From Acidobacteriota bacterium (GTDB taxonomy: Bacteria > Acidobacteriota > Vicinamibacteria > Vicinamibacterales > UBA8438): DNA of 32,908 nt. How positions within the stretch are numbered: the stretch's first letter is position 1; each line of letters begins with the position of its first letter. The stretch covers positions 1-32,908 of the forward strand of contig JAPOVI010000049.1 in the NCBI GenBank assembly GCA_026708265.1, given 5' to 3'. A model generated the notes under the pieces. That model was not told the DNA's origin. It did no database searches and was given only the letters and a program-made list of their open reading frames with translations. The position numbers and the translations under genes were made by a program. Positions 7,435 to 15,283 of the stretch are shown here, piece after piece.

Positions 7435-8871
7435 TCAGCCTGCGACGAACGCCTCCAGCGCCGGCACGAGGATCATGCTCACCACGATCACCACGAACGA
7501 GGTCAGGACGGTGACCACGGCGCCGACCCGGAACATCGCCCCCAGTCCGACTGCGCCGAACGCGAAGGTCGCGGCCGCCGCAGGGCTCGACCACGGAAGC
7601 GCCACCGCCTGGGCCGTGCCTGCAATGATCCGCGCGAGAATCGCCGGGTTGTAGCCGAGCGTGTCCGCAATCGGGAACAGCATCGTGGAGACCATCATCG
7701 ACGTCGCCGCTCCGTTGGCCCATTGCGTCAAGAGCGGCGTCACGAGACCCGCCAGCCACGGCAGGGCCCCCGCGGTGACGCCGGCCGTGAGCATTCCGGC
7801 GAGCCAGGCGGTGAACCCCGTCGCGGCCAGCACGTCCGCCAGCGCCATCCCGCCCAGAACCAGGAACAGCACGTTCCATGCGACCCCGTCCTGGAAGTCC
7901 CTGGCGGTCAGAGTCGCCTCGCGGCGCCTGGCGTCCACCGGCAGGGCGAAGAGCAGCACCATGGCCACCGGGGGCACGTACCAGATGTCGAGGAACGCAA
8001 TCGTGGCGAACGTGGGCAGGACCCACAGGACCAGCATCAGGATCAGCACGAACAGCACGTTCTTCTCCGCCCGGCTCATCGGACCCAGTTGCGCGCTCTG
8101 TCGGCGAAAGAGGGCGTGGCCATCGGAGATCGCGCGCCCTTCCGGCAGCAGCATGAACTTGAGGACCAGATAGCAGATCGGGAGCTGGGCGGCCGTCAGA
8201 ACGACACCGGTCGACGTCCACTGGGCGAACGTGACGCTGTAGCCGGTCAACCGTTCCAGCAGGGAGAGGGTCAGCGCGTTGAAGAGGATGCCCGCCGGTG
8301 TCGCCAACCCGCCGGCGGCGGCGCCGTAGAGGACGGCAAGGCTCGCTGCGGTCGCCATGCGCCCCGCGTCGGCGGCCACCGAGCGCGCGATCGACAACGC
8401 AATCGGCGTCATCGTCACGATGACCACGAGGTCGCTGACCACCGCGGACATCACGGCGGACACGATCAGGAGCGCGAGCACGATGCCGCCGCCCGAACGC
8501 GCGACGCCCGGCAGGCAGAGGGCGGCGAGGGCGATCCGTCGGGCGAGGCCGTGCTTCCGGAACGCGTGCCCGAAGAGCATGACGCCCGTCAGGTACGGCA
8601 GGACGGTGTGGCCGTAGCCGGCCGCCACGCCGGTGAAGGGCAATACCCCGGCGGCCGGCAGGAGCACGAACGGCAGGAAGCTGGCGACGATCCAGGGAAC
8701 CGGCTGGGTCACCCACCACGCAAGCACCCAGGCGTAGGCACTGACGGTGAAGTGCGCCTCCGGCGCCAGTCCGGTCAGTGGCGCAGCGTGGACGGCGGCG
8801 AACGCGGCCGGCCCCGACAGCAGGCGCGGCACGAGCGTCCGCCGCCCGGTCGAGGCGTCATCGGCGCCCAC
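7435..8871 (-). CDS. SLC13/DASS-type sodium:anion symporter
   Basis: The 478-residue protein is almost entirely hydrophobic, with about 11-12 membrane segments and the internal duplication typical of the divalent anion:sodium symporter family. The two family hairpin motifs can be located: VVSDLVVIVTMTPIAL around 144-159 and QWANGAATSMMVSTMLFPI around 383-401. The usual Ser-Asn-Thr triplets read Ser146-Asp147-Leu148 and Ala385-Asn386-Gly387, so the sodium and carboxylate sites are altered, and substrate or ion use may differ from succinate- or sulfate-type members. The GTG start is supported by GGAG eight bases upstream. It stands between the YciI-like gene and quinoprotein 1 on the same strand, which suggests uptake of an acidic substrate or product linked to periplasmic oxidation; that link is inference. 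Confidence 0.85.
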   Translation of the reverse strand: MGADDASTGRRTLVPRLLSGPAAFAAVHAAPLTGLAPEAHFTVSAYAWVLAWWVTQPVPWIVASFLPFVLLPAAGVLPFTGVAAGYGHTVLPYLTGVMLFGHAFRKHGLARRIALAALCLPGVARSGGGIVLALLIVSAVMSAVVSDLVVIVTMTPIALSIARSVAADAGRMATAASLAVLYGAAAGGLATPAGILFNALTLSLLERLTGYSVTFAQWTSTGVVLTAAQLPICYLVLKFMLLPEGRAISDGHALFRRQSAQLGPMSRAEKNVLFVLILMLVLWVLPTFATIAFLDIWYVPPVAMVLLFALPVDARRREATLTARDFQDGVAWNVLFLVLGGMALADVLAATGFTAWLAGMLTAGVTAGALPWLAGLVTPLLTQWANGAATSMMVSTMLFPIADTLGYNPAILARIIAGTAQAVALPWSSPAAAATFAFGAVGLGAMFRVGAVVTVLTSFVVIVVSMILVPALEAFVAG

Positions 8872-8988
8872 GGGTCCGTCTCCGTGCCCGGGAGATCTCC
8901 TGCGATCCTTCGTGCCGGGTGACTTGCGCTCCGACTAGCGCCGCCAACCCGTCGCAGGCTCCGGGTCGGCCCCAGCCCCCACCGTCCC

Positions 8989-9041
8989 AGGAGCTTGCGC
9001 CGCGGCACGCACTCCGTTGGCGTTCTGCGGCGCAAGCTCCT
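8989..9041. repeat. Perfect 15-bp inverted repeat (hairpin)
   Basis: AGGAGCTTGCGCCGC at 8989-9003 pairs with GCGGCGCAAGCTCCT at 9027-9041 across a 23-base loop. It overlaps the last bases of the YciI-like gene and lies before the transporter gene on the same strand. No T-run follows on either strand, so a standard intrinsic terminator is not clear. It could protect the 3' end of the upstream message, act as a Rho-linked or attenuating stem, or be a protein-binding site. Confidence 0.85.
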
Positions 9042-9339
9042 AGCCGGGGCGCCCCGTCAACCAGTTCCACGGTCGGACGTGCAATTCCGCGAAGATGTTG
9101 GCCTGACCGTACGGGCTGTCGGCGGCGAAGGTCCGCGCTGCGCCGAGCGAGGGCGCCTCGACCACGAGGAGCAGGCCGTTGACGGACTCTCCGTCGCCGT
9201 CGCGCGTGGGACCCCCTATCCGGACGATTACGTCAGGATGGGAGCCGGCATCGTGCAGATACGCCGCGAAAGCCCCCGACAGACCGGCTCGTTCCTGTCC
9301 CGTTCCCTCTCGATGCGTCGCGAAGATCACGAAATGCAT
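9040..9339 (-). CDS. YciI-like (YCII-related) small protein
   Basis: The 99-residue product has the ferredoxin-like YCII-related pattern: MHFVIFATHREG at the start, then GGPTRDGDGESVNGLLLVVEAPSLGAARTFAADSPY and the closing ELHVRPWNWLTG. Members are about 95-110 residues, so it is full length. The function of most family members is unknown; a few are small catalytic or accessory domains acting on aromatic or chlorinated ring compounds. The ATG has AGGGAGA about eight bases upstream. The stop codon lies inside the long inverted repeat separating it from the transporter. Its neighbours suggest a role in small-molecule metabolism, but nothing in the sequence sets a substrate. Confidence 0.85.
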   Translation of the reverse strand: MHFVIFATHREGTGQERAGLSGAFAAYLHDAGSHPDVIVRIGGPTRDGDGESVNGLLLVVEAPSLGAARTFAADSPYGQANIFAELHVRPWNWLTGRPG

Positions 9340-9696
9340 ATGGCACTCTCCCTGTCCGTCGGCGACGACCCCATCGTGGTCGGCGCCCGGCTACGTCGCC
9401 AGCCTACCAAACCGGTTCGTAGAATCAGCATGTGCGTACGGCTGTATCTTGTGTTGTCTTCATGAATTTCAGGTCGTGATGCCGCGCAGCGCCCGAGAAC
9501 GGCGCCTCGCGTCGCGCTGGCGGCGCCGCAGGGCGCCGGGATTGGTGCCGATTGGCGAGGGGGAGCCGACCTCGGTGAGCACGGTGTCGAGGACGTCGAG
9601 AGCGCCCGCGCCTTCCGTCGGGGTCGCCGCAGGGGCGCGGTCAAGCTGGCGCTCAAGTTCTGGGCCGGTCGCACGGCTGGTCCGGCTCGCCAGCCG
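9340..9696. other. Gene-free stretch with a possible C-terminal coding remnant
   Basis: No complete gene. The part next to the YciI-like start (about 9420-9475) is AT-richer and may hold its promoter, though no clear -35/-10 pair stands out. On the minus strand a frame from about 9661 to a stop at 9469-9471 reads like a charged protein C-terminus (PELERQLD... ending RRRSRALRGITT) but has no start codon. It may be the end of a deleted gene between quinoprotein 2 and the YciI gene, or a GC-driven chance frame. Confidence 0.4.
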
Positions 9697-11496
9697 TCAA
9701 GGCAAGCCGAAGACGAACAGGTTGTTGCCGGCGCTCGGGCGGAGTTCCGGCGTCAGGCCGGTGAAGTGGGCCGACGTCCCCCCGGAGCCGGTGCTGACCG
9801 CCACGTATTGCCGTCCGTCGACGGCGTACGTGATCGGGAAGCCGGTGACCGCAGAGCCGAGGTTGATCTCCCACAGGACCTCGCCCGTCTCCTGGTCGAA
9901 GGCCTTGAAGCGGCCGTTGACGTCGCCGCCGAAGACGAGCCCGCCGCCGGTTGCGACCAGCGACATGGTGGCCGCGCGCTGCTCGTGCAGCCAGACCGTG
10001 GCGCCGGTCTCGGCCGAGATGGCACGCACCGTGCCCGCGTTGTCCGTGCCGGGCGCCAACTGGTGGCGGTAGGCGATGGCGTAGACCTCGGAGCGGTTCT
10101 CGTTGGCCTCGAGGGGCGTGTCGTCCGGGAAGACCCGGGTCGCCATCATTCGCGCGCAGGTGTTGCGCAGCGGCATGTACATGGTGTTCGTCAGCGGACT
10201 GTAGGCGCCCGCCTCCCAGTCCTTGCCGCCGTTCCAGGTCGGACAGGCGAAGACCTGCTGGCCCACCGCCGTGAAGACGACCTCCGCGTTCTCCGACACG
10301 TCGCCCGTCGCCCCGTCGATGCTGCCGATGACGTTCTGGGTGACGGTGGGCGTCGCCCACAGGAACTCGCCCGTCGCGCGGTCGAGGGTGTAGACGACGC
10401 CGGTCTTGCCGGGGATGCCGGTGACGACCTGCCGCAGCTCGCCCGCCCGCAGCCGCGGGTTGATCCAGCTCACCTGCGAGGGGTCGGGGGCCACGGCGGT
10501 GTCGACGAGGATGCGCTCGAACGGATGGTCGAGGTCCCAGTGGTCGTTCAGGTGCTGGTAGTACCAGGTGATCTCGCCGGTATCGGCGTCGAGAGCCAGC
10601 GTGGAGTTGTGGTACAGGTGCTGGTTCTCCACCCCGCCCAGCATGAACTTCGGGGCGGGGGCGGTGACCGACGTCCCGACGTAGACCAGATCGAGCGTCG
10701 GGTCGTAGCTCGGGACCATCCACGCGCCGACGTGGAAGCGCTCCTCGAACGGGACGCCGCCCCAGGTCTCGTCGCCCGGCTCGCCGGGCCCGGGGATCAG
10801 GCGCCGGCGCCACACCTCCTCGCCCGTGAGCGCGTCGTGCGCGACGACGACGCATGCCTCCGGCCCGCCCCGCGGCGAGCAGCTCCGTCCCGAGACCGCC
10901 TTGCCGCCGGCGATGATCGGCCCCGCGCCCTGCGTGGCGGGGTTCACCCGGTAGTCGAGGACCTGCGTCTCCCAGACCATCTCGCCGGTCTCGGCGTCGA
11001 GGGCGAAGACGTGGTCGTCGACGCTCGTGTCGATGATGAGCCGGTCATAGATGGCGATGTTGCGGTTGTTCGACGCGAGCGCGCCGAACACGTACTCCTC
11101 GACGTCGTCCGGCACGTCGCGCCGGTGCTCCCAGATGAGGTCGCCGGTCACCGCGTCGATCGCCTGGATCACGTCGTTCGGGTTCGGCATGTACAGCACC
11201 CCGCGGTAGGCGAGCGGCGTGCCCGACTGGAACCCCTCGGTGAGGCCTCGCGACCAGACCATCCGCAGGTCGCCGACGTTCTCGCGGTCGATCCGATCGA
11301 GCGGGCTGTAGCCCCAACTGTCCGTCGTCCGCCGCCACGTCAGCCAGTCCTCGGGCGCCGGCGCCTGGAGCATCGCGTCGGTGACCGGCACGAAGTCGCC
11401 GGCGGGCTGCGCGTCGACCGCCGTACCCGACGCGAGGGCCCAGACCGCCATGCCGAGCATCCACACGCTCCGCCAAACGGTAGACCTGCTCTCCAT
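9697..11496 (-). CDS. PQQ-dependent dehydrogenase 2 (secreted quinoprotein)
   Basis: A 599-residue paralog of quinoprotein 1 with the same order of elements: signal peptide (about 1-30), propeller blades with 'LDAxTGE' signatures, paired Cys206 and Cys215 enclosing GGPE (Glu213 present), Asn297 in HNSTLALD, Asp318 in HLNDHWDLD, Lys364 in PGKTGVVYTLDR and terminal NNLFVFGLP. A short insertion (VFPDDTPLEANENRSE) in a late blade is absent from the other copies. The ATG at 11496 is preferred over a TTG two codons earlier because GGGAG lies six bases before it. It has no haem domain. It follows the DUF433/DUF5615 pair on the same strand after a 38-base gap, so it could be read from that operon. 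It should oxidise an alcohol- or sugar-type substrate in the periplasm; substrate unknown. Confidence 0.92.
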   Translation of the reverse strand: MESRSTVWRSVWMLGMAVWALASGTAVDAQPAGDFVPVTDAMLQAPAPEDWLTWRRTTDSWGYSPLDRIDRENVGDLRMVWSRGLTEGFQSGTPLAYRGVLYMPNPNDVIQAIDAVTGDLIWEHRRDVPDDVEEYVFGALASNNRNIAIYDRLIIDTSVDDHVFALDAETGEMVWETQVLDYRVNPATQGAGPIIAGGKAVSGRSCSPRGGPEACVVVAHDALTGEEVWRRRLIPGPGEPGDETWGGVPFEERFHVGAWMVPSYDPTLDLVYVGTSVTAPAPKFMLGGVENQHLYHNSTLALDADTGEITWYYQHLNDHWDLDHPFERILVDTAVAPDPSQVSWINPRLRAGELRQVVTGIPGKTGVVYTLDRATGEFLWATPTVTQNVIGSIDGATGDVSENAEVVFTAVGQQVFACPTWNGGKDWEAGAYSPLTNTMYMPLRNTCARMMATRVFPDDTPLEANENRSEVYAIAYRHQLAPGTDNAGTVRAISAETGATVWLHEQRAATMSLVATGGGLVFGGDVNGRFKAFDQETGEVLWEINLGSAVTGFPITYAVDGRQYVAVSTGSGGTSAHFTGLTPELRPSAGNNLFVFGLP

Positions 11497-11534
11497 CGTC
11501 AACTCCCGTCCTCACCTACGAGCCGCCACATCCT

Positions 11535-11900
11535 TCAGCCCAGAGATCGCATTCTGATGCGGTCGTCGGTAACTACCGAGAAGTGCCCCATCCAGTCCGT
11601 TCGACTGTCGATGACATCCAGCACTCGGCGCTGGTCCGCTGCCGGCGTCGGGCCCAAGAGCCGAAACAGGATGATTCCGCACATCGCCAAGTGACCATCC
11701 CTGAATGCGAGCTCTCCGAAATCCTTGTCATGCGTGATGATCAACCGCCGTTCGTTCTCCGCGCGGCGCAAGACCGAAAGGTCGTCCGCCCCCCGCATCG
11801 ACTCCCGGACCGACAGCACGTCATGGCCCCGCTGACGCAACTCTCGAACAACCGCGCCGGCAATGTTCTCGTTCGCGATCATCCTCATCACGCGCGTCAC
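11535..11900 (-). CDS. DUF5615 PIN-like protein, probable toxin
   Basis: The 121-residue product fits the DUF5615 PIN-like family: IANENIAGAVVRELRQRGHDV near the start (families usually read 'l.DENl'; here Asn takes the place of the first Asp, a variant also found in relatives) and RRLIITHDKDFGELAF in the middle, with its paired Asp residues. PIN-like folds are typically RNases, so the protein is predicted to be the toxin partner of the overlapping DUF433 gene. Its start overlaps the DUF433 stop by four bases (ATGA), a tight co-translation arrangement. Family membership is strong; nuclease activity is inferred. Loss of the first acidic residue could weaken it. Confidence 0.85.
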   Translation of the reverse strand: MTRVMRMIANENIAGAVVRELRQRGHDVLSVRESMRGADDLSVLRRAENERRLIITHDKDFGELAFRDGHLAMCGIILFRLLGPTPAADQRRVLDVIDSRTDWMGHFSVVTDDRIRMRSLG

Positions 11901-12145
11901 GCCGCAGGCGGCGTCGGGTACACACGCTCGGACTTGAGCACGTCGCTGGCATACATCAGGCAGGCCCGAATGTCCTCCGTGGTCAGGTGGTCATACTCGG
12001 TGAGGATCTGCTCGGTCGTCCAGCCCCGCGCCATCAGCTCGATGACGAATTCCACCGCGATCCGCGTCCCCCTGATTACCGGCTTGCCGACCAGAACATC
12101 CGGGTCGACGGTGATGCGGTCATTGCCGGTCATGCGCGGTCCCAT
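11897..12145 (-). CDS. DUF433 antitoxin
   Basis: The 82-residue product has the DUF433 signature RITVDPDVLVGKPVIRGTRIAVEFVIELMARGWT, followed by EQILTEYDHLTTEDIRACLMYA, a small helix-turn-helix-type fold. Genes of this family are regularly found just before a DUF5615 PIN-like gene, as here, and are regarded as the antitoxin and autoregulator. The start ATG directly abuts the stop of the DUF305-LVIVD gene (TGAATG), suggesting translational coupling; an internal ATG at 12133 is an alternative start. No separate promoter is visible, so the pair is probably transcribed with the large gene upstream. Confidence 0.85.
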   Translation of the reverse strand: MGPRMTGNDRITVDPDVLVGKPVIRGTRIAVEFVIELMARGWTTEQILTEYDHLTTEDIRACLMYASDVLKSERVYPTPPAA

Positions 12146-14701
12146 TCACTGCAAACGTTCCGCGATTCTCGTCAGCGTCTCCGCGAGGCCGACGAGCCGC
12201 TGCTCCGTCCGGCCGCGGGCGGCAGCCATGTCGTCCCCGAGGACCTCCGCCGCCGACGTCAGCTCCGCCGCGAGCGCAGGGTCCGTGCCCGCGTCGCCGA
12301 CGCGGTCGAGCAGGGCCGCAAGCGCCGCGCGTCGATCCGCGCCGAGCGTGTCGCTGCGGGCGAGCTGGTCGAGGTACGCCCGCGCGACGACCGGCCGTGC
12401 GGGCCACTCGATGCGCCGCTGCTGCTGGGCGTTGAACACGGGGGAAGAAACCGACGCGGCGGCGGCGATCTCGTTCTCCGTCAGGTGCTCGCTGGGCAGG
12501 AGCTCCAGCACATCGAGGCCGCGCGCGATCTCCGTGCCGTAGATGTAGCCCCGGTACCAGTAGGCCGACCAGAAGCCGCCCATGACGAAGCGCTCCGCGT
12601 CGATCGGGCCGCGGTCGAAGAACGCGATCTCCACCGGGTTGGACGAATCGGTGAAGTCGAAGACCGAGATGCCGCCCTGGTACCACGCCTGCACCATGAT
12701 GTCGCGGCCCGGAACGGGAACGATGGAGCCGTTGTGGGCGACGCAGTTCTCCCGCTCGGTCTGCGGGGCGGGCAGCTTGTAGTGGCTGCGGTACTCCAAC
12801 CTGCCGTCGACGACGTCGTAGATGGCGTTGGCGCCCCAGTCGCGGGGGTCGGACGCACGGCAGCGCGGGCGTCCCCCACCGCCCCACTCGTCGGTGAAGA
12901 TGACCTTCGTGCCGTCGTTGTTGAACGTCGCCGAGTGCCAGTAGGCGAACGCCGGGTCGACCACGTCGTCGACGCGGACGGGATTCACCCGGTCGGAGAT
13001 GTCCAGCAGGATGCCGTTCCCGGAGCACGCCCCGGCCGCGATGCCCATCTCGGGGAAGGACGTGATGTCGTGGCAACGGCTCGACTCGGCCGTCTGCTGC
13101 GTGCCCGGTCCGTGGTCTCCGCCGCGCCACAGACCCGCGAGGTCGCCCGTGTCGGGATCCTGGAAGACGGCGGGACGGCTGACGACGCGCGCGTCCTCCG
13201 GGTTGGCGAGCGGGATGCGGATGACGTCGATGCGGAAGAGTGCGGTGTCGGCGTCCTCGGCCGGCGACTCGTCCGAGCAACCGTCGAGCTCCTCGCCGGA
13301 ACGGACAGGGGCGGCGCCCGAATTGTAGACGTAGATGTTGCCGTCGTCGTCCGGGTCCGTGACCACGGTATGGGTGTGCGAGCCGCGGCAGGTCTGCACG
13401 GCCGCCACCTGCCGCGGCATCCGCAGGTCGCCGATGTCGAAGACGCGGACGCCGCGGAAGCGCGCCTCGCTCACCGGCTCGGCGACGCCCCCGAGGCCGC
13501 AGTCGACCCGCCCGCGGGTCTGCTCGACCGACATGATCAGCAGGTTGCCGACCACCGACACGTCGCCCTGCCCGCCGGGGCAGACGACGGAGCTCACGAG
13601 CTGCGGCGACGCCGGGACCTCGACGCGATAGGTGTTGAAGCCGTGGTGGCTGCCGACGAAGAGGCGATCGCCGGAGAAGGCGAGGTCGGTGTTGCCGAAG
13701 TTGAGCAGGCCGCGCCGCTCTGGGGCGTCCTCCTCCTCGTCGTCGTCCTCCCCGGCCGCCCCCTCCGCTTGCGGTTCATCACCCTGCTCGGCGCCGTCCT
13801 CGTCCCGGCCCTCCTCGTGCTCCGCATTCTCGTCTCGCTCGGCGTCCTCGTCCGCCGCACCCGCACCGGCCGGCGCGGGCTCGGTCGGCTCCTCCTCCGG
13901 CTCCTCATCCCGCTCGACCGGTACCGGCCGCCCGGCCGGGTTGTGGGGATCGTAGAAGCCCTCGGGCTTCGCCCGCGTGGCGACGAGGGCCATGTTCCAC
14001 AGCGCCTGGCCGGCGTCGGCGAACCCGGCCGCGAGACCCACGCGCGGGTCGGGCGAGAGGGCGGCGAGCATCGCGTCCATGCGATCGATCTCCGCCGTCT
14101 GGTCGGACGTGACGTCGCTCGTGAACGCGAAGAGCTGGGAATCCTGCGCCGCGCCGCGCTGATCGAGGAGGTTGTCGACCATCGTCACGGCGCCTTGATG
14201 GTGCTTGATCATCAGCTCCAGGAAGAGCCGGTCGAACGCGACCCCCTCCGCCGCGGCAAGCTGGTCCATCTCCTCCGGGGTGAGCATCCCCGGCATCGGC
14301 TCCCAGCCGGGGGCGTGGTGCGCGTCGACGCCCGGGACCTCCTGCCCGCGGGAGCGCAGCCACTCCTGCATCATCTCGATCTCGTCTTCCTGCGAGAGCT
14401 CGATGCGCTGCGCCAGGCGCTGCATCGTCTCGCCGGCCGTCCGCTCCGCGACGAGCGCGGTCATCTCGAGCGCCTGCGCGTGGTGCGGGATCATCCCCTG
14501 CATGAACCGGACGTCCGCTTCCGTGAAGCGGATCCCGGCCAGGTCGGAAGCCTCGGCGGCCGTGATCTCGCGGCTCGGCTCGCCCGGCGCGCCGGGCTGC
14601 ACGATCGGCGCCTGCGCCTGCGGTGCGGCCGTGAGCGACAGGAACGCGACGCCGACCGCGGCGCGCGCGAACAGTGCCGATCGGGTTCTCTCGAGGGGCA
14701 T
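12146..14701 (-). CDS. Secreted DUF305-LVIVD beta-propeller fusion
   Basis: The 851-residue product begins with a signal peptide (MPLERTRSALFARAAV...). A DUF305 domain follows (about 55-212) with both histidine-rich family signatures, MIPHHAQALEM (His73-His74) and LELMIKHHQGAVTM (His167-His168). Next comes an acidic low-complexity linker (about 263-329) made mostly of Glu, Asp, Ala and Gly, then a long LVIVD-type beta-propeller region (about 330-760) with blades such as RVFDIGDLRMPRQVA and SVFDFTDSSNPVEIA, and a helical tail ending AERLQ. DUF305 proteins are helical, often copper-linked proteins; LVIVD repeats form surface or periplasmic propellers of unknown ligand. The ATG is set by GGAGG five bases upstream. 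A periplasmic metal-handling or ligand-binding role is inference; the domains are clear. Confidence 0.88.
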   Translation of the reverse strand: MPLERTRSALFARAAVGVAFLSLTAAPQAQAPIVQPGAPGEPSREITAAEASDLAGIRFTEADVRFMQGMIPHHAQALEMTALVAERTAGETMQRLAQRIELSQEDEIEMMQEWLRSRGQEVPGVDAHHAPGWEPMPGMLTPEEMDQLAAAEGVAFDRLFLELMIKHHQGAVTMVDNLLDQRGAAQDSQLFAFTSDVTSDQTAEIDRMDAMLAALSPDPRVGLAAGFADAGQALWNMALVATRAKPEGFYDPHNPAGRPVPVERDEEPEEEPTEPAPAGAGAADEDAERDENAEHEEGRDEDGAEQGDEPQAEGAAGEDDDEEEDAPERRGLLNFGNTDLAFSGDRLFVGSHHGFNTYRVEVPASPQLVSSVVCPGGQGDVSVVGNLLIMSVEQTRGRVDCGLGGVAEPVSEARFRGVRVFDIGDLRMPRQVAAVQTCRGSHTHTVVTDPDDDGNIYVYNSGAAPVRSGEELDGCSDESPAEDADTALFRIDVIRIPLANPEDARVVSRPAVFQDPDTGDLAGLWRGGDHGPGTQQTAESSRCHDITSFPEMGIAAGACSGNGILLDISDRVNPVRVDDVVDPAFAYWHSATFNNDGTKVIFTDEWGGGGRPRCRASDPRDWGANAIYDVVDGRLEYRSHYKLPAPQTERENCVAHNGSIVPVPGRDIMVQAWYQGGISVFDFTDSSNPVEIAFFDRGPIDAERFVMGGFWSAYWYRGYIYGTEIARGLDVLELLPSEHLTENEIAAAASVSSPVFNAQQQRRIEWPARPVVARAYLDQLARSDTLGADRRAALAALLDRVGDAGTDPALAAELTSAAEVLGDDMAAARGRTEQRLVGLAETLTRIAERLQ

Positions 14702-14869
14702 GGGTACCTCCGCCGGGCTGATGGGTTGCTTCCCTCGGTCGCATTCTACCGGCCGCCGGCACGCTCGGCACGGGTTCGGCAGGAGCCGCCCTATACTGGA
14801 AGTCCTCGCCGGTGACCCCGGCGGCGCCGAGGGCGATCCCGCCAAGCGGAATCGTATGCTGGAATCCGG
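14702..14869. promoter_or_regulatory. Divergent control region, candidate -10 boxes
   Basis: Between the DUF305-LVIVD gene (minus) and the nucleotidyltransferase gene (plus) there is a minus-strand TAGAAT (14743-14748) about 42 bases before the large gene, and a plus-strand TATACT (14792-14797) about 73 bases before the transferase. Neither has a convincing -35 at 16-18 bases. They are the most promoter-like hexamers in this region. Confidence 0.35.
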
Positions 14870-15283
14870 TTGTCGAGTCTCGACGTGAGTCCTTCCGGAT
14901 CTCGCACGGCCGGTGGGGCGCAGAACGCGCTACACCCGCCGGAAGCGGCGGCGCCGCGGCGGACGGTGGGGCCGCGCGCCGCCGCGGCACGGTTCGCCGC
15001 GGCCCTGCGCGCGCGCTACGGCGACGCGCTCCTCGACGTGCGGCTGTTCGGATCGTGCGCGCGCGGCGAGATGAGCGAACACTCCGACGTCGACGTCGCG
15101 GTGGTGCTGGAGCGGGTCGACTGGCGCACGCGGCGCGACGTCATCGATCTCTCCGCGGACATCGGGCTCGCGCACTGCGTGCCGCTGTCGGCAACCGTCC
15201 TCGACCGGGAGACGTTCGAGCGCTGGCGCCGGCAGGAGCGGGCGCTCGTCCTGGACATCGAGCGCGAAGGGCAGCGCCTGTGA
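14870..15283 (+). CDS. Minimal nucleotidyltransferase (MNT), antitoxin-type partner
   Basis: The product (up to 137 residues) carries the pol-beta-type nucleotidyltransferase motif GSCARGEMSEHSDVDVAV: Gly61-Ser62, ten residues, then Asp73 and Asp75 (GSx10DxD). Such small transferases pair with HEPN proteins; in the studied MntA/HepT systems the transferase adds AMP to the toxin and silences it. The start is uncertain: TTG at 14870 gives the longest frame, GTG at 14885 or 14966 are alternatives, and the first 35 residues are low-complexity. The end overlaps the HEPN start by four bases (GTGA), so the two are co-translated. Family call is firm; biochemical role is from relatives. Confidence 0.85.
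   Translation: MSSLDVSPSGSRTAGGAQNALHPPEAAAPRRTVGPRAAAARFAAALRARYGDALLDVRLFGSCARGEMSEHSDVDVAVVLERVDWRTRRDVIDLSADIGLAHCVPLSATVLDRETFERWRRQERALVLDIEREGQRL

Noticed and set aside
9766..11694. A 642-codon open frame on the plus strand
   Set aside because: Antisense shadow of quinoprotein 2; similar shadows lie opposite the other two quinoproteins, as expected from shared codon bias.
11987..14815. A 942-codon open frame on the plus strand
   Set aside because: It is antisense to the DUF305-LVIVD gene, which has a signal peptide, a ribosome site and two recognisable domains; the plus-strand product has no recognisable domain.
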